A stretch of DNA of 64,000 bases from Cryobacterium psychrophilum (GTDB taxonomy: Bacteria > Actinomycetota > Actinomycetes > Actinomycetales > Microbacteriaceae): assembly GCF_004365915.1 (NCBI RefSeq), contig NZ_SODI01000001.1:3286001-3350000 (forward strand), given 5' to 3'. A program made the translations under genes and the position numbers. Shown here piece by piece: positions 1-8,119 of this stretch (its first letter is position 1; every line of letters starts with the position of its first letter). The notes beneath the pieces were generated by a model, which saw only the letters and a list, made by a program, of their open reading frames with translations, was not told the origin of the DNA and made no database searches.

Positions 1-958
1 GGAAGTACTCCTCGAGCTTGGGTGAGGGGTAGGGGATGTCGAATCCGGTGATGCGCAGAATGGGCGCGGCGAGGTAGAAGAAATTGCGCTCCGTGAGGCG
101 GGCGGCGACCTCGGCCCCGTAGCCGCCGAACTGGGCTGCCTCATGAATGACGGCGACCCGGCTGGTCTTACGCAGCGAGGCGCTCACCGTTTCGTCATCG
201 AAGGGCGAGAGGCTCCGCAGGTCGATGACCTCGATGGACAGCCCCTCCTTCGCCCCGAGTTCGGCCGTCGCGAGGGCCGTTTTCACCGTGGGGCCGTAGG
301 CGAGGAGGGTCACATCAGTGCCCTCACGCAGAACCACGGCGCTGGTCATGGGGGCGGTCTGCACGGGCAGGGTCAGCTCGGCCTTGCTCCAATAGCGACT
401 CTTGGGTTCCATGAAGATAACCGGGTCGTCGCTCGCGATGGCCTCTCGAAGCATCGAGTAGGCGTCAGCCGGATTTGACGGGGAGACCACCGTGAGGCCG
501 GGCGTTGCCGTCCAGTACGCCTCCGAGGAATCCGAGTGGTGCTCGACGCCACCGATATCGCCGGCGTAGGGAATGCGAATGACGATCGGCAGCTGGATCT
601 TGCCCCGGGTACGATTGCGCATTTTGGCCACGTGCGACACGATCTGCTGGAACGCCGGGTAGCTAAAGGCATCGAACTGCATCTCAACGACCGGGCGCAT
701 GCCATACATGGCCATGCCGATGGCCGTCCCGACGATGCCGGACTCGGCGAGCGGCGAGTCGCTCACCCGTGTCTCGCCGAACTCGGCGTAGAGGCCGTCG
801 GTCACGCGAAACACGCCGCCGAGCGGGCCGACGTCTTCACCGAACAGCACCACCGTCGGGTCGTCGGTCATGGCATCACGAATGGCGGCGTTGAGGGCGG
901 ATGCCATGGTGAGGGTTTCGGGGGCGCGTTGCGCGATCCCTGGAATCGGCTGGCTCAT
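1..958 (-). CDS. 2-oxo acid dehydrogenase E1 component, beta subunit (3' end cut by window edge)
   Basis: Beta subunit of the thiamine-diphosphate E1 enzyme that decarboxylates pyruvate or branched-chain 2-oxo acids and passes the acyl group to E2. The reading frame stays open from the ATG at 958 to the window edge, about 319 residues; the family is about 325-330, so only a short C-terminus is missing. Family blocks seen are VVLFGEDVGPLGGVFR near residue 35, EHHSDSSEAYW and PKSRYW. The ATG overlaps the stop of the alpha-subunit gene by 4 nt (ATGA), so the two are probably translationally coupled. Whether pyruvate or branched-chain acids are the substrate cannot be told from this subunit. Confidence 0.93.
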   Translation of the reverse strand, partial: MSQPIPGIAQRAPETLTMASALNAAIRDAMTDDPTVVLFGEDVGPLGGVFRVTDGLYAEFGETRVSDSPLAESGIVGTAIGMAMYGMRPVVEMQFDAFSYPAFQQIVSHVAKMRNRTRGKIQLPIVIRIPYAGDIGGVEHHSDSSEAYWTATPGLTVVSPSNPADAYSMLREAIASDDPVIFMEPKSRYWSKAELTLPVQTAPMTSAVVLREGTDVTLLAYGPTVKTALATAELGAKEGLSIEVIDLRSLSPFDDETVSASLRKTSRVAVIHEAAQFGGYGAEVAARLTERNFFYLAAPILRITGFDIPYPSPKLEEYF

Positions 959-2109
959 CGTTGGGTGCCCGTCTCTGTGGCCGATTCGGCGGCGGCCTGG
1001 TTGGCGTCGTCCTCGGCGAGTTCGGCGGCGAGGGCCGCTCTCTGCTCGGCGATTGCGGGCCGGGGGTTGGCATACACATGTTCAAACAGCTCGAGTGGAT
1101 CGACAACGGCCTTAACCGTCATGCACTCGCGGGTTGCGGCAGCCATGTCCTCGGCTTCCTGCGTGATCGAGGCTCGTTCGCTGTCCGAGAGGGCCCCCTC
1201 GGAGACGAGGTATTTCTCGAGGCGTTCGATGGGGTCACGGCCGCGCCACACGTCGACGTCTGCAGCATTGCGGTACCGGCTCGGGTCATCCGAATTGGTG
1301 TGTGCCTCGATGCGATAGGTGAGGCCCTCGATGAGCGTGGGACCCTGGCCCGAGCGGGCACGGTCAACGGCGGCGCTCGTCACCGCGAACATGGCGGCCA
1401 CGTCGTTGCCGTCAACGAAATATCCCGGCATGCCGTAGCCGATCGCCTTATCGGCGATCGTGCGGCAGGCCATCTGCTTGTCCAGCGGAACGCTGATGGC
1501 GAACTGGTTGTTCTGCACGAGAAAGACGACGGGCGCCTGCCACACGGCGGCGAAGTTGAACGCCTCGTGGGCGTCGCCCTCGCTGGTGGCGCCGTCGCCG
1601 AGCAGGGTGAGGGTGACGGTGCTGTCTCGCTTGAGCTTCGCGGCGGTCGCGAGGCCCACGGCGTGCAGGGCCTGGGTGGCCAGCGGCGTGGCCTGCGGGG
1701 CGATGCGGTGCTCGTTATAGTCGTAGCCACTGTGCCAGTCGCCGCGGAACGACGCGAGGATGTCTTCGGGCTTCACCCCGCGGGTGAGTAGCGCGATGCT
1801 GTCACGGTACGTGGGGAACAACCAGTCGCCTGAATCCAGCGAAGCGACGGCAGCGATCTCGCAGGCTTCTTGGCCGAGGGCCGACGGATAGGTGGCGAGG
1901 CGTCCCTGGCGGGTGAGGGCCGTCACCTGCACATCGAACCGACGGGCGATCACCATGCGCCGATACAGGCTCAGCAGCGTAGCGGTGTCCGGCAGGGTGA
2001 AGCCGCCGGTCTGGCTTTCATCGACCGCGTGCCCGGAATCATCAATCAACCGAAGGGGCGGTGGGGCCAGCACGGTGGGGATGCGCGTGCTCTCGACATT
2101 GAGGCTCAT
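955..2109 (-). CDS. pdhA: 2-oxo acid dehydrogenase E1 component, alpha subunit
   Basis: Alpha subunit of the E1 decarboxylase, about 384 residues, carrying the ThDP-binding motif: GDGATSEGD near residue 170 and the closing VQNNQFAIS about 30 residues later. The start is set at the ATG at 2109 (MSLNVESTRIP); the upstream in-frame codons add residues that do not look like the family. It lies 111 nt downstream of a co-directional Lrp-type regulator and is coupled to the beta subunit by an ATGA overlap. Automatic annotation usually names this family pdhA, but the Lrp neighbour and general family resemblance also allow a branched-chain (Bkd) enzyme. E2 and E3 are not in the window; E2 may follow the beta gene beyond position 1. 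Confidence 0.92.
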   Translation of the reverse strand: MSLNVESTRIPTVLAPPPLRLIDDSGHAVDESQTGGFTLPDTATLLSLYRRMVIARRFDVQVTALTRQGRLATYPSALGQEACEIAAVASLDSGDWLFPTYRDSIALLTRGVKPEDILASFRGDWHSGYDYNEHRIAPQATPLATQALHAVGLATAAKLKRDSTVTLTLLGDGATSEGDAHEAFNFAAVWQAPVVFLVQNNQFAISVPLDKQMACRTIADKAIGYGMPGYFVDGNDVAAMFAVTSAAVDRARSGQGPTLIEGLTYRIEAHTNSDDPSRYRNAADVDVWRGRDPIERLEKYLVSEGALSDSERASITQEAEDMAAATRECMTVKAVVDPLELFEHVYANPRPAIAEQRAALAAELAEDDANQAAAESATETGTQR

Positions 2110-2220
2110 GAGGCAATGGTGCGCTCTGGTTTCCGTCCCTGCCACATTGAAACAGCAGTTGTGAACAATTGGCCCAATACGCCTGGATGGCATGCCATTC
2201 GGCCCGTCGATACCGGCTCT

Positions 2221-2715
2221 TTAGCGCCAAACGTCCGGTACAGTTCCGGGCTGCCTGCCCACGATTTCCTCCAGGATGAGGTGGGACCGTGTGGAGACGA
2301 CACCGGGCATGATGTGGATATCCCGCAGGATGGCCTGGCTCAACAGCTCGTGCGAGGGGGCATTGACCGTGAGGATGATATCGATGTCGCCGCTGACCGC
2401 CTGGGCCTTCTCCACATAGGGCAGGGCCGCGAGCCGGGCCGCGATATCGCCCCAGGACACATTGCCGATCTTCACGATGACGAGGGCCGACACGTGCAGG
2501 CCGAGGGACTTGGGATCGGTTTGCGCCCCGAAGCCCGTGATGACTCCGCGGCTGACGAGTCGCTGCACCCGGGTGTGGGCCGCCGTGCGGGAGATGTGAA
2601 CCTGAACGGCGAGGGCGCGCATGGACAGGCGGGCATCGCGGCTGAGCTCGGCCACGATTTGCCGATCGATCCTGTCGAGATCGGAGGGGGTGTCGGATGC
2701 CGAATGTTGCGTCAT
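2221..2715 (-). CDS. Lrp/AsnC family transcriptional regulator
   Basis: A 164-residue protein with the two Lrp/AsnC parts: an N-terminal helix-turn-helix (about residues 18-62, beginning LDRIDRQIVAELSRDARLS) and a C-terminal ligand-binding RAM domain (about residues 75-150). It is encoded just upstream of the E1 alpha and beta genes, on the same strand, with a 111-nt gap. By analogy with BkdR-type regulators it probably controls this dehydrogenase operon in response to an amino acid. That link is inferred from position only; no operator was recognised in the gap. Confidence 0.9.
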   Translation of the reverse strand: MTQHSASDTPSDLDRIDRQIVAELSRDARLSMRALAVQVHISRTAAHTRVQRLVSRGVITGFGAQTDPKSLGLHVSALVIVKIGNVSWGDIAARLAALPYVEKAQAVSGDIDIILTVNAPSHELLSQAILRDIHIMPGVVSTRSHLILEEIVGRQPGTVPDVWR

Positions 2716-2745
2716 GGAAAACCTCGGAGTTGAGAGAGCGCCAGT

Positions 2746-3546
2746 CTATCGAGACTCGCGCGGCGCCGCCGGTGTGGACAGCGATGCCCGTAGAAGACGA
2801 AGATAGTGGTCTTTCGGCCAGTGACGGATGCGACGCGGTAGCGGTGGGTAGAGCGCCCGGGTCACGCGCATCACGCGATCGAAGCGGCGTTGCCGGGCTT
2901 TCGACCAGGGCAGGTCGAACATGTCCCGCACGTGGGGAGGCAGGAGGCCGGCGGTGATCAGGCGGCCCAGCGGAAGGGCCGCTCGCATCCAGAACGGACC
3001 GGTGCGCGTGTGAAGCAGCTCGTGCGCGACGGCACGCGTTGCAGCATCCGTCTTGAGGCCGGTCAGGCGCTGGGCCCAATAGGTGCGAAACGCGGCGCGA
3101 TCCTGCGGCCACAGGGAAACGGGCACCTGCAGAGCCGCACCAAGCTTTCGATAATCGCCGTAGAACGCGTCGGCCTCAGCGTCACCGAGGGGCCCGTAGA
3201 CGAGCTCGTGCATCGTCAGGGCGGAGTCGTAGAGGGTGGCTGCGACCCAGAGCTGCAACTCGGGGGAGAAGGCGCTGTAGGCGGGCGCGTCCGCTGTTCC
3301 GGCCGACTGAACGGGAACGTGGGCGTGGTTGACACGCCTGATCGCCGCGGCCACCTCTTCCGGCGTGCCGAAAGTCACGGCATACACGAAACTCAGGGTG
3401 TTGTTCAACCGGTCCTGCGGCCGGCCGGCAAAGTCGCTGTGGTCCGCGACGCCGTGGCCGATGGCGGGGTCGGCCAATTGCAGCAGGATGCTGCGGCCCC
3501 CCGCCGCGATGAGCACGGCGTTGCCGGCAATGTCGTTCATCGTCAT
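2746..3546 (-). CDS. Oxygenase MpaB-like (DUF2236) family protein
   Basis: About 266 residues resembling the DUF2236 / latex-clearing-protein-like family of putative haem oxygenases, common in actinobacteria. Family traits are the region after GRSILLQLADPAIGHGVADHS, the FVYAVTFGTPEEVAAAIRRVN block, and the VAATLYDSALTMHELVYGPL helix. The start is placed at the ATG at 3546 because TACACT (a -10-like hexamer) lies exactly 6 nt upstream and no ribosome binding site is visible, as expected for a leaderless transcript. A frame extension to 3609 looks non-coding. The substrate is unknown. Confidence 0.8.
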   Translation of the reverse strand: MTMNDIAGNAVLIAAGGRSILLQLADPAIGHGVADHSDFAGRPQDRLNNTLSFVYAVTFGTPEEVAAAIRRVNHAHVPVQSAGTADAPAYSAFSPELQLWVAATLYDSALTMHELVYGPLGDAEADAFYGDYRKLGAALQVPVSLWPQDRAAFRTYWAQRLTGLKTDAATRAVAHELLHTRTGPFWMRAALPLGRLITAGLLPPHVRDMFDLPWSKARQRRFDRVMRVTRALYPPLPRRIRHWPKDHYLRLLRASLSTPAAPRESR

Positions 3547-3552
3547 GGGCAG

Positions 3553-3558
3553 AGTGTA
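3553..3558 (-). promoter_or_regulatory. -10-like box of a leaderless promoter
   Basis: On the minus strand, TACACT is followed by 6 nt and then the ATG at 3546. The same TANNNT-6-nt-start spacing recurs at several genes in this window, for example 6378, 7563, 10282, 22742 and 54354. Confidence 0.5.
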
Positions 3559-3688
3559 TTGCCCGTGGTCTGTCAGTTTCTGGGAAGACTGCAGAAGAAT
3601 ATTTGCCACATGCGGAATAGACGTGGGTTATATGCGCTTGCATATATGCGAGGGGACACATGGTCCGCCCACAACTTGAGGAGAACGC

Positions 3689-4249
3689 ATGAGCGACACG
3701 ATGACGACAAACATTCCCGGCTACAAAACGGGCACCTGGACCATCGACAAGACGCACAGTTCCGTGGGCTTCAGCATTCGCCACATCATGATCAGCAAGG
3801 TCAAGGGCGCGTTCGAGGACTTCGACGCCACCTTCGTCACCGGTGAGAATCCGCTCGACAGCAGCGTGACCGCCACGGCCCAGGTCGCCTCGATCAACAC
3901 CACCGACGCCAACCGCGATGGCCACCTTCGCACCGGCGACTTCTTTGACGCCGAAACGTACCCCACGATCGACTTCGCGTCGACCGGTATGCGTGCCATC
4001 AAGGACGATTTCCTCGTGGACGGAAACCTCACCATCAAGGGCGTCACGAAGCCCGTCACATTCGACCTTGAATTCGGCGGTTTTGGTGCAGACCCTTACG
4101 GCAACTACAAGTTTGGCGCGACGGCCACCACACAGGTCAACCGCGAAGACTTCGGCCTCATCTACAATGCGGCCCTCGAGACCGGCGGCGTGCTGCTCGG
4201 CGACAAAATCACCATCACGCTTGAGCTGCAGGCCGCGCTCAACGCGTAA
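3689..4249 (+). CDS. YceI family protein
   Basis: A 186-residue YceI-like lipocalin-fold protein. Recognisable blocks are GTWTIDKTHSSVGFSIRHIMISKVKGAFEDF near the N-terminus, HLRTGDFFDAETYPTIDFAS in the middle, and DLEFGGFGADPYGNYKFGATA towards the end. Homologues bind isoprenoid-like lipids. There is no signal peptide, so it is probably cytoplasmic, as are many actinobacterial members. A clear ribosome binding site (GAGGAGAA) precedes the ATG. A strong hairpin terminator follows within 15 nt, so it appears to be transcribed alone. Confidence 0.92.
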   Translation: MSDTMTTNIPGYKTGTWTIDKTHSSVGFSIRHIMISKVKGAFEDFDATFVTGENPLDSSVTATAQVASINTTDANRDGHLRTGDFFDAETYPTIDFASTGMRAIKDDFLVDGNLTIKGVTKPVTFDLEFGGFGADPYGNYKFGATATTQVNREDFGLIYNAALETGGVLLGDKITITLELQAALNA

Positions 4250-4259
4250 CCCGTTCCAC

Positions 4260-4297
4260 CACAAGGGGGGTCCCGCTTGGGCGGGACCCCCCTTGTG
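4260..4297 (+). terminator. Rho-independent-type hairpin after the YceI gene
   Basis: Perfect 17-bp inverted repeat (4260-4276 and 4281-4297) with a 4-nt TTGG loop, starting 10 nt after the stop codon. No long T-run follows, but the position and stem length fit a terminator. Confidence 0.8.
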
Positions 4298-4385
4298 CGC
4301 CCCGATGTTCTCTCCGCTGTCCTGAACACTCGCCCGATTCACGCAGGGTAGGCTTTTTCGGGTCTGAAAGCCCGAACACACAGCG

Positions 4386-5270
4386 GTGAGTGCCGCGTCA
4401 GAGAACGGGTTTGCAGTCTTGCGCAATAAATTCAGGTCGAGTCCGGGCATTCTTATCGCAGCCCTGGCCCTTCTCGTCGGATCCGTCGGCGCCGCCGCCG
4501 CGAGTCCCGCGCCCGCGCCCGCGAGCGTTGCTCCGCACACCGACATCACCGGTGAAACCTTCGTGATCGCAACCGACACGACGTTCGCACCGTTCGAATA
4601 CCGCAGAGACGGCGAGCTGACCGGAATCGACATGGACCTTATCCGTGCTGTTGCCCAGCGCGAGGGCTTCACCGTTGAAATCCTGTCCGTCGGGTTTGAT
4701 GCCGCTCTTTAGGCCCTGCAGTCGAACCAGGTCGCCGGTGTGATCGCGGGTATGTCGATCGCCGACGAACGCAAGCAGATCTTTGACTTCTCCGACCCGT
4801 ACTTCGACTCGGGCGTGCAAATGGCCGTCGCTGAAGGGGACAGCGCCATCGCGGGCTACATGGATCTCCGTGGCGAGACCGTTGTGGCCAAGCGCGGCAG
4901 CGAGGGGGAGACGTTCGCCAACTCGATCAAGGATGAGTACGGCTTCACGGTCAAGGCCCTCGCCGATTCGGCGACGATGTACGACGACGTCAAGGCCGGC
5001 AACTCGGTTGCCGTATTCGACGACTATCCGGTCCTCGCCTACGGAATCAACCAGAACAACGGCCTCACGTCCGTTACCGAGAAAGAACAGGGCAGTTCCT
5101 ACGGCTTCGCCGTCATCGGCTTCGCGGAACTCATCTACCAGGGCCAGCAGATCTACGCCGCCAACTTCCGTACCGGTGAAACGCTGCTCATCGTTGTTGC
5201 CCTGTACTTCGTGGTCATCACCCTGCTCACAACACTCTCCAACACGCTCGACAAGAGGTTCAACAAATGA
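4386..5270 (+). pseudogene. Degenerate amino-acid ABC transporter: solute-binding domain joined to a permease remnant
   Basis: Starts like a secreted polar-amino-acid binding protein: hydrophobic signal near residues 20-40, then FVIATDTTFAPFEY. The frame is stopped by TAG at 4710-4712. The same frame resumes at once and reads on as binding-protein sequence (SNQVAGVIAGMSIADERKQ), so a CAG-to-TAG nonsense change is likely. Binding-domain sequence continues to SYGFAVIGF and then jumps into a short hydrophobic tail ([18 protein letters not shown]) ending in a typical permease C-terminus (DKRFNK). The end of the binding domain and most of the permease are missing, in frame. Family members of this kind can be binding-protein/permease fusions. 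It overlaps the equally damaged ATPase gene by 4 nt. Confidence 0.85.
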
Positions 5271-5602
5271 GCATCGCCAGCAAGATCAGTGTCCGGGCGC
5301 TCCGCAAGTCGTTCGGTTACAACGAAGTACTCAAGGGACTCGACGTCGAGATCGCCGAGGGCGAGGCCACCAGCGCGCTCGACCCCGAGATGGTCGGCGA
5401 GGTGCTTCAGGTCATCCGCGACCTGGCTAAGGAGGCCATGACCATGGTGGTCGTCACTCACGAAATGGGCTTTGCCCGGGAGGTGGCCGATCGGGTCATC
5501 TTCATGGCTGACGGTGTCATCGTGGAAGAGGGAACCCCCGAGCAACTCTTCGGTAACCCGCAGCAGGTGCGCACCCAGGACTTCCTCTCCAAGGTGCTCT
5601 AA
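5267..5602 (+). pseudogene. Internally deleted GlnQ-type ABC transporter ATPase
   Basis: 111 residues in an intact frame, against about 240-250 for the family. The N-terminus ([25 protein letters not shown]) and C-terminus ([20 protein letters not shown] and [14 protein letters not shown] with the H-loop His) are normal. Everything between, including Walker A, the Q-loop, the LSGGQ signature and Walker B, is gone by an in-frame deletion near residue 33. The product cannot bind or hydrolyse ATP as a normal family member does. It follows the broken transporter gene with an ATGA overlap, so both belong to one decayed glutamine/polar-amino-acid uptake operon. Confidence 0.88.
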
Positions 5603-5692
5603 ACGTCGATCCACCCGGATGATCGGCGTGGTTCTACTGGAACTCTTGGGTGAATCGTGTGCGCGCTGCGGTCATGCCGAGTGGTCAGGCGG

Positions 5693-6019
5693 CTATCGGG
5701 GGCGTGGGGGTGTCTCCGACTGGGCCGGTTCCGGCGTCACCCGCAGCCCGCCCGGTGTGTTTGACAGACGAACGAGTTCCTCGACCCAGGCGTGGTTGAG
5801 GCGGGGTTCCTTGCTGCCGAGGAAGTCGAATTGAAGTGGGATCGTCGGATGGATCCAGACGGAACTGTGACCGCTTCCTGCCGCCGCCGTGTACTCCCAC
5901 GAAAACGTGAAACTTTCCCCGCGGCGCACCTTGGACAGGATGACGACCTTGAGGTGAGCGAGCACCCGGTCGTCGAACTCGACGGAGATTGACGGGGTCC
6001 CGTAGATGAATTTACCCAT
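5693..6019 (-). CDS. Small conserved protein (DUF7882-like, Microbacteriaceae type)
   Basis: A 108-residue protein beginning MGKFIYGTPSISVEFDDR, with a central SFTFSWEY and WIHPTIPLQFDFLGS block. I recognise this pattern as a small protein family widespread in Microbacteriaceae (annotated DUF7882 as I recall); its function is not known. It follows the gene at 6022-6378 with a 2-nt gap, so the two form an operon. No signal peptide or membrane segment is seen. The C-terminus is proline-rich and probably disordered. Confidence 0.75.
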   Translation of the reverse strand: MGKFIYGTPSISVEFDDRVLAHLKVVILSKVRRGESFTFSWEYTAAAGSGHSSVWIHPTIPLQFDFLGSKEPRLNHAWVEELVRLSNTPGGLRVTPEPAQSETPPRPR

Positions 6020-6021
6020 GA

Positions 6022-6378
6022 CTACTGCCCCAGTCCGTTCTCGATTTCGCTGGTGAGGAGGTTGATGTCTTTGGCAGTGCGGCCGGCATCGCCATTGGTT
6101 TCGACGGTGCCGATGATGCCGATGATGGGCAGTTCCGGTAGCGGGAAACGTGCCGACTCTTCTTCCTCCATCATCCCGTCAACGTCGTCGACGCCGAACT
6201 GACTGTCCGGACTGAGAACGAGCGTGTGCACGGATGTGTCGTCGTTCTCGTCCAGCACGGTGACAGCCACAGTCACACTATTATCGGTATCGGACACAGA
6301 AGTGATGTAATCGAGAAGCGCTGTCGTGATGGCGTTGCTCGTGACAATAGACCCGCCGTCATACGTTATGCGTTTCAT
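6022..6378 (-). CDS. Hypothetical acidic protein, first gene of a two-gene operon
   Basis: 118 residues, strongly acidic (for example VLDENDDTS and DDVDGMMEEEESAR), with no membrane segment or signal peptide. I do not recognise a family. The ATG at 6378 has a -10-like TAACAT exactly 6 nt upstream and no ribosome binding site, which supports a leaderless start. The next gene begins 2 nt after its stop, so the two proteins probably act together. Confidence 0.65.
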   Translation of the reverse strand: MKRITYDGGSIVTSNAITTALLDYITSVSDTDNSVTVAVTVLDENDDTSVHTLVLSPDSQFGVDDVDGMMEEEESARFPLPELPIIGIIGTVETNGDAGRTAKDINLLTSEIENGLGQ

Positions 6379-6384
6379 GCTTCG

Positions 6385-6390
6385 ATGTTA
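6385..6390 (-). promoter_or_regulatory. -10-like box of a leaderless promoter
   Basis: TAACAT on the minus strand, followed by 6 nt and the ATG at 6378. Confidence 0.5.
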
Positions 6391-6525
6391 GCTTGATTGC
6401 TGCGGCGACGCGCGCGGCTATCGCCCCACTACGGGACCTCGCTGAGCAGGAAACCCTCCGGTCTTGAGGCGCCGTGACGTTCGCCGGGGATTTTCGAGGC
6501 GTGGGCTCACGCCGGGAAGCACGGC

Positions 6526-7563
6526 TCAGTCCGTTTCGCCCACAATCTCCTCACGCACCCGGCGCAGGTCTTCCATGAGCGAGCCGATGAGAATCCAGTG
6601 CTCGGGGTGCGGCGTGCCAATGACCAGGGGGGCGGTGAGCATCGGCTCTTCCTCCGGCACCATCTCCACGGCCGGGTCATCCGGGTTCTGCAGGAGAAGT
6701 CGAAGGTCGTGGGCGGCACGGCAGAGCTCGCCCGAAAAGGCCTGAACCGTCGGTTCAAGGTGTAGAGAATCGTCGTAGTGATCTCGCAGGGCCCGTGTCA
6801 TGCCGAGCGACCGTGTCACGAGCGCCTTCAGGCGTTCGTACTGTTCGATGTCGGCCCGAAGACTGTTGCGGTGTTTGGCGCCGCGTGGATTGAATGTCAG
6901 GCTTTCCTGTGCCCCGGTGATTGCTCCCTCCGCGGCGGTGAGCATCGGGCGCAGCAGTCGAGCCTTCAAGAGCAGTTCTTCGAGCTGAAAGTTCGTCTGC
7001 GGTGCGCGCAGCGACGCTGCCGCTCGGTCGAGCGTGTCGGCGACCTCCCGACCGAGCAGGGCGACGGCATCGTGTGCCGGAGCAAGCAGAACCGGCGGCA
7101 CGACGGCCACGTTGATGATGAGGGCAATTCCCGCACCGATGATGGTTTCCAGAATCCGGTAGATCGAGTATTCCGGAGTTGATGCGCCGATCGACAGCAC
7201 GAGCATGGCGCTGATCGGGATCTGATTGGCCGATCCGGGGGAGAGCCGCAGTGCCCAGGCGAGCAGGATGCACAGCACGATCGTCAGCAGAACGATCCAG
7301 GTGGACGATCCGAAGATGAGGCCGATGACGAAGGCGATGACCACGCCGCCGATGACACCGAGGCTGCGCTCGATGGCCTTGCCGACCGACTGGTTGACGC
7401 TGGGCTGAACGACGAATATCGCGGCTATTGCGGCAAAGATCGGCAACTCGCCGGGCAGCAGTAGCTGGGAAACAACCCACGCCAGGGCGACGGCCACGGA
7501 GGTCTTGACCACCTGCAGCGCCGGTAACCGTTGGGGAATTCGAAGACCAGCCGTAATTTGCAC
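6526..7563 (-). CDS. FUSC family (aromatic-acid-exporter-like) inner membrane protein
   Basis: 345 residues. The N-terminal half is a run of hydrophobic helices (VKTSVAVALAWVVSQLLLP, LPIFAAIAAIFVVQPSVNQSV, GVIGGVVIAFVIGLIFG, WIVLLTIVLCILLAWALRL), ending near residue 165. The rest is a soluble helical C-terminal domain. VQPSVNQSVGKAIERSLG is a typical FUSC block. Homologues include AaeB/YccS exporters, but the cargo here is unknown. The start is GTG at 7563, with TAACCT 6 nt upstream (leaderless arrangement). The gene stands alone. Confidence 0.85.
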   Translation of the reverse strand: MQITAGLRIPQRLPALQVVKTSVAVALAWVVSQLLLPGELPIFAAIAAIFVVQPSVNQSVGKAIERSLGVIGGVVIAFVIGLIFGSSTWIVLLTIVLCILLAWALRLSPGSANQIPISAMLVLSIGASTPEYSIYRILETIIGAGIALIINVAVVPPVLLAPAHDAVALLGREVADTLDRAAASLRAPQTNFQLEELLLKARLLRPMLTAAEGAITGAQESLTFNPRGAKHRNSLRADIEQYERLKALVTRSLGMTRALRDHYDDSLHLEPTVQAFSGELCRAAHDLRLLLQNPDDPAVEMVPEEEPMLTAPLVIGTPHPEHWILIGSLMEDLRRVREEIVGETD

Positions 7564-7569
7564 CCGTTC

Positions 7570-7575
7570 AGGTTA
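7570..7575 (-). promoter_or_regulatory. -10-like box of a leaderless promoter
   Basis: TAACCT on the minus strand, 6 nt before the GTG start of the FUSC-family gene. Confidence 0.5.
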
Positions 7576-7714
7576 ACCCGCCCGCCGCTCCGGGCGGTCA
7601 CCCGCTATCGACTGTCACTGTCGTCGGCACACCGAAACAGCGGGAATACTCGCCCGCGGCCCCGGCAGGCACCGCTTCCGGGCGAGGGGCAGGGCGCCGA
7701 TGGCCGGGTGAGTG

Positions 7715-8023
7715 TCAGTCGAAAATGCGCAGCAGCTGCCATTGCGGCGCCGCGTCCCCGGCCGCGCGCACGTCAAAGACGTGTGTCTCCCCATCGTCAG
7801 CGGTGGCCTGAAAGCGCCACCCGGCGATGTCCAGCGGGAGATGCCCGATTCCGTAGCTGTGTGGCTCGAAGGGTTTCCACCAGTCGGCCGTTCCCACGAG
7901 GGCGGTTGGGGTGTCGGTTACATGAAAGCGCCGGGATCTCCACACCAGGCGCTCGGGGGAACCGGACGCCCCGAGCCAGACCATGACCGATTCAGGAGGA
8001 ATCGGTACCGGTGCAGGGGACAT
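7715..8023 (-). CDS. Small DUF6504-like protein behind a LexA-like box
   Basis: 102 residues from the ATG at 8023, which has a GGTGG ribosome binding site; a longer frame to 8074 would run through the operator. The pattern ERLVWRSRRFHVTDTPTAL, then ADWWKPFEPHSYG, then the C-terminal DAAPQWQLLRIFD resembles the small DUF6504 domain often encoded beside Y-family DNA polymerase or ImuB genes. No polymerase gene is adjacent. A SOS-box-like palindrome lies 26-43 nt upstream, so damage induction is plausible. The function is unknown. Confidence 0.65.
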   Translation of the reverse strand: MSPAPVPIPPESVMVWLGASGSPERLVWRSRRFHVTDTPTALVGTADWWKPFEPHSYGIGHLPLDIAGWRFQATADDGETHVFDVRAAGDAAPQWQLLRIFD

Positions 8024-8048
8024 GAGCCACCACCTCGATTCGCATGTC

Positions 8049-8066
8049 ATCGAATAAGTATTCGAT
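8049..8066 (-). promoter_or_regulatory. LexA (SOS) box-like palindrome
   Basis: The sequence is ATCGAATAAGTATTCGAT: 7-bp arms around a 4-nt spacer. The core CGAAT-N4-ATTCG matches the general actinobacterial LexA pattern (CGAAC-N4-GTTCG) with one symmetric change. Confidence 0.5.
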
Positions 8067-8119
8067 AAACGCAACTATATCCCGGGACGGCTCCCGGAGC
8101 TAGTGCGATTCAGCTGCTA

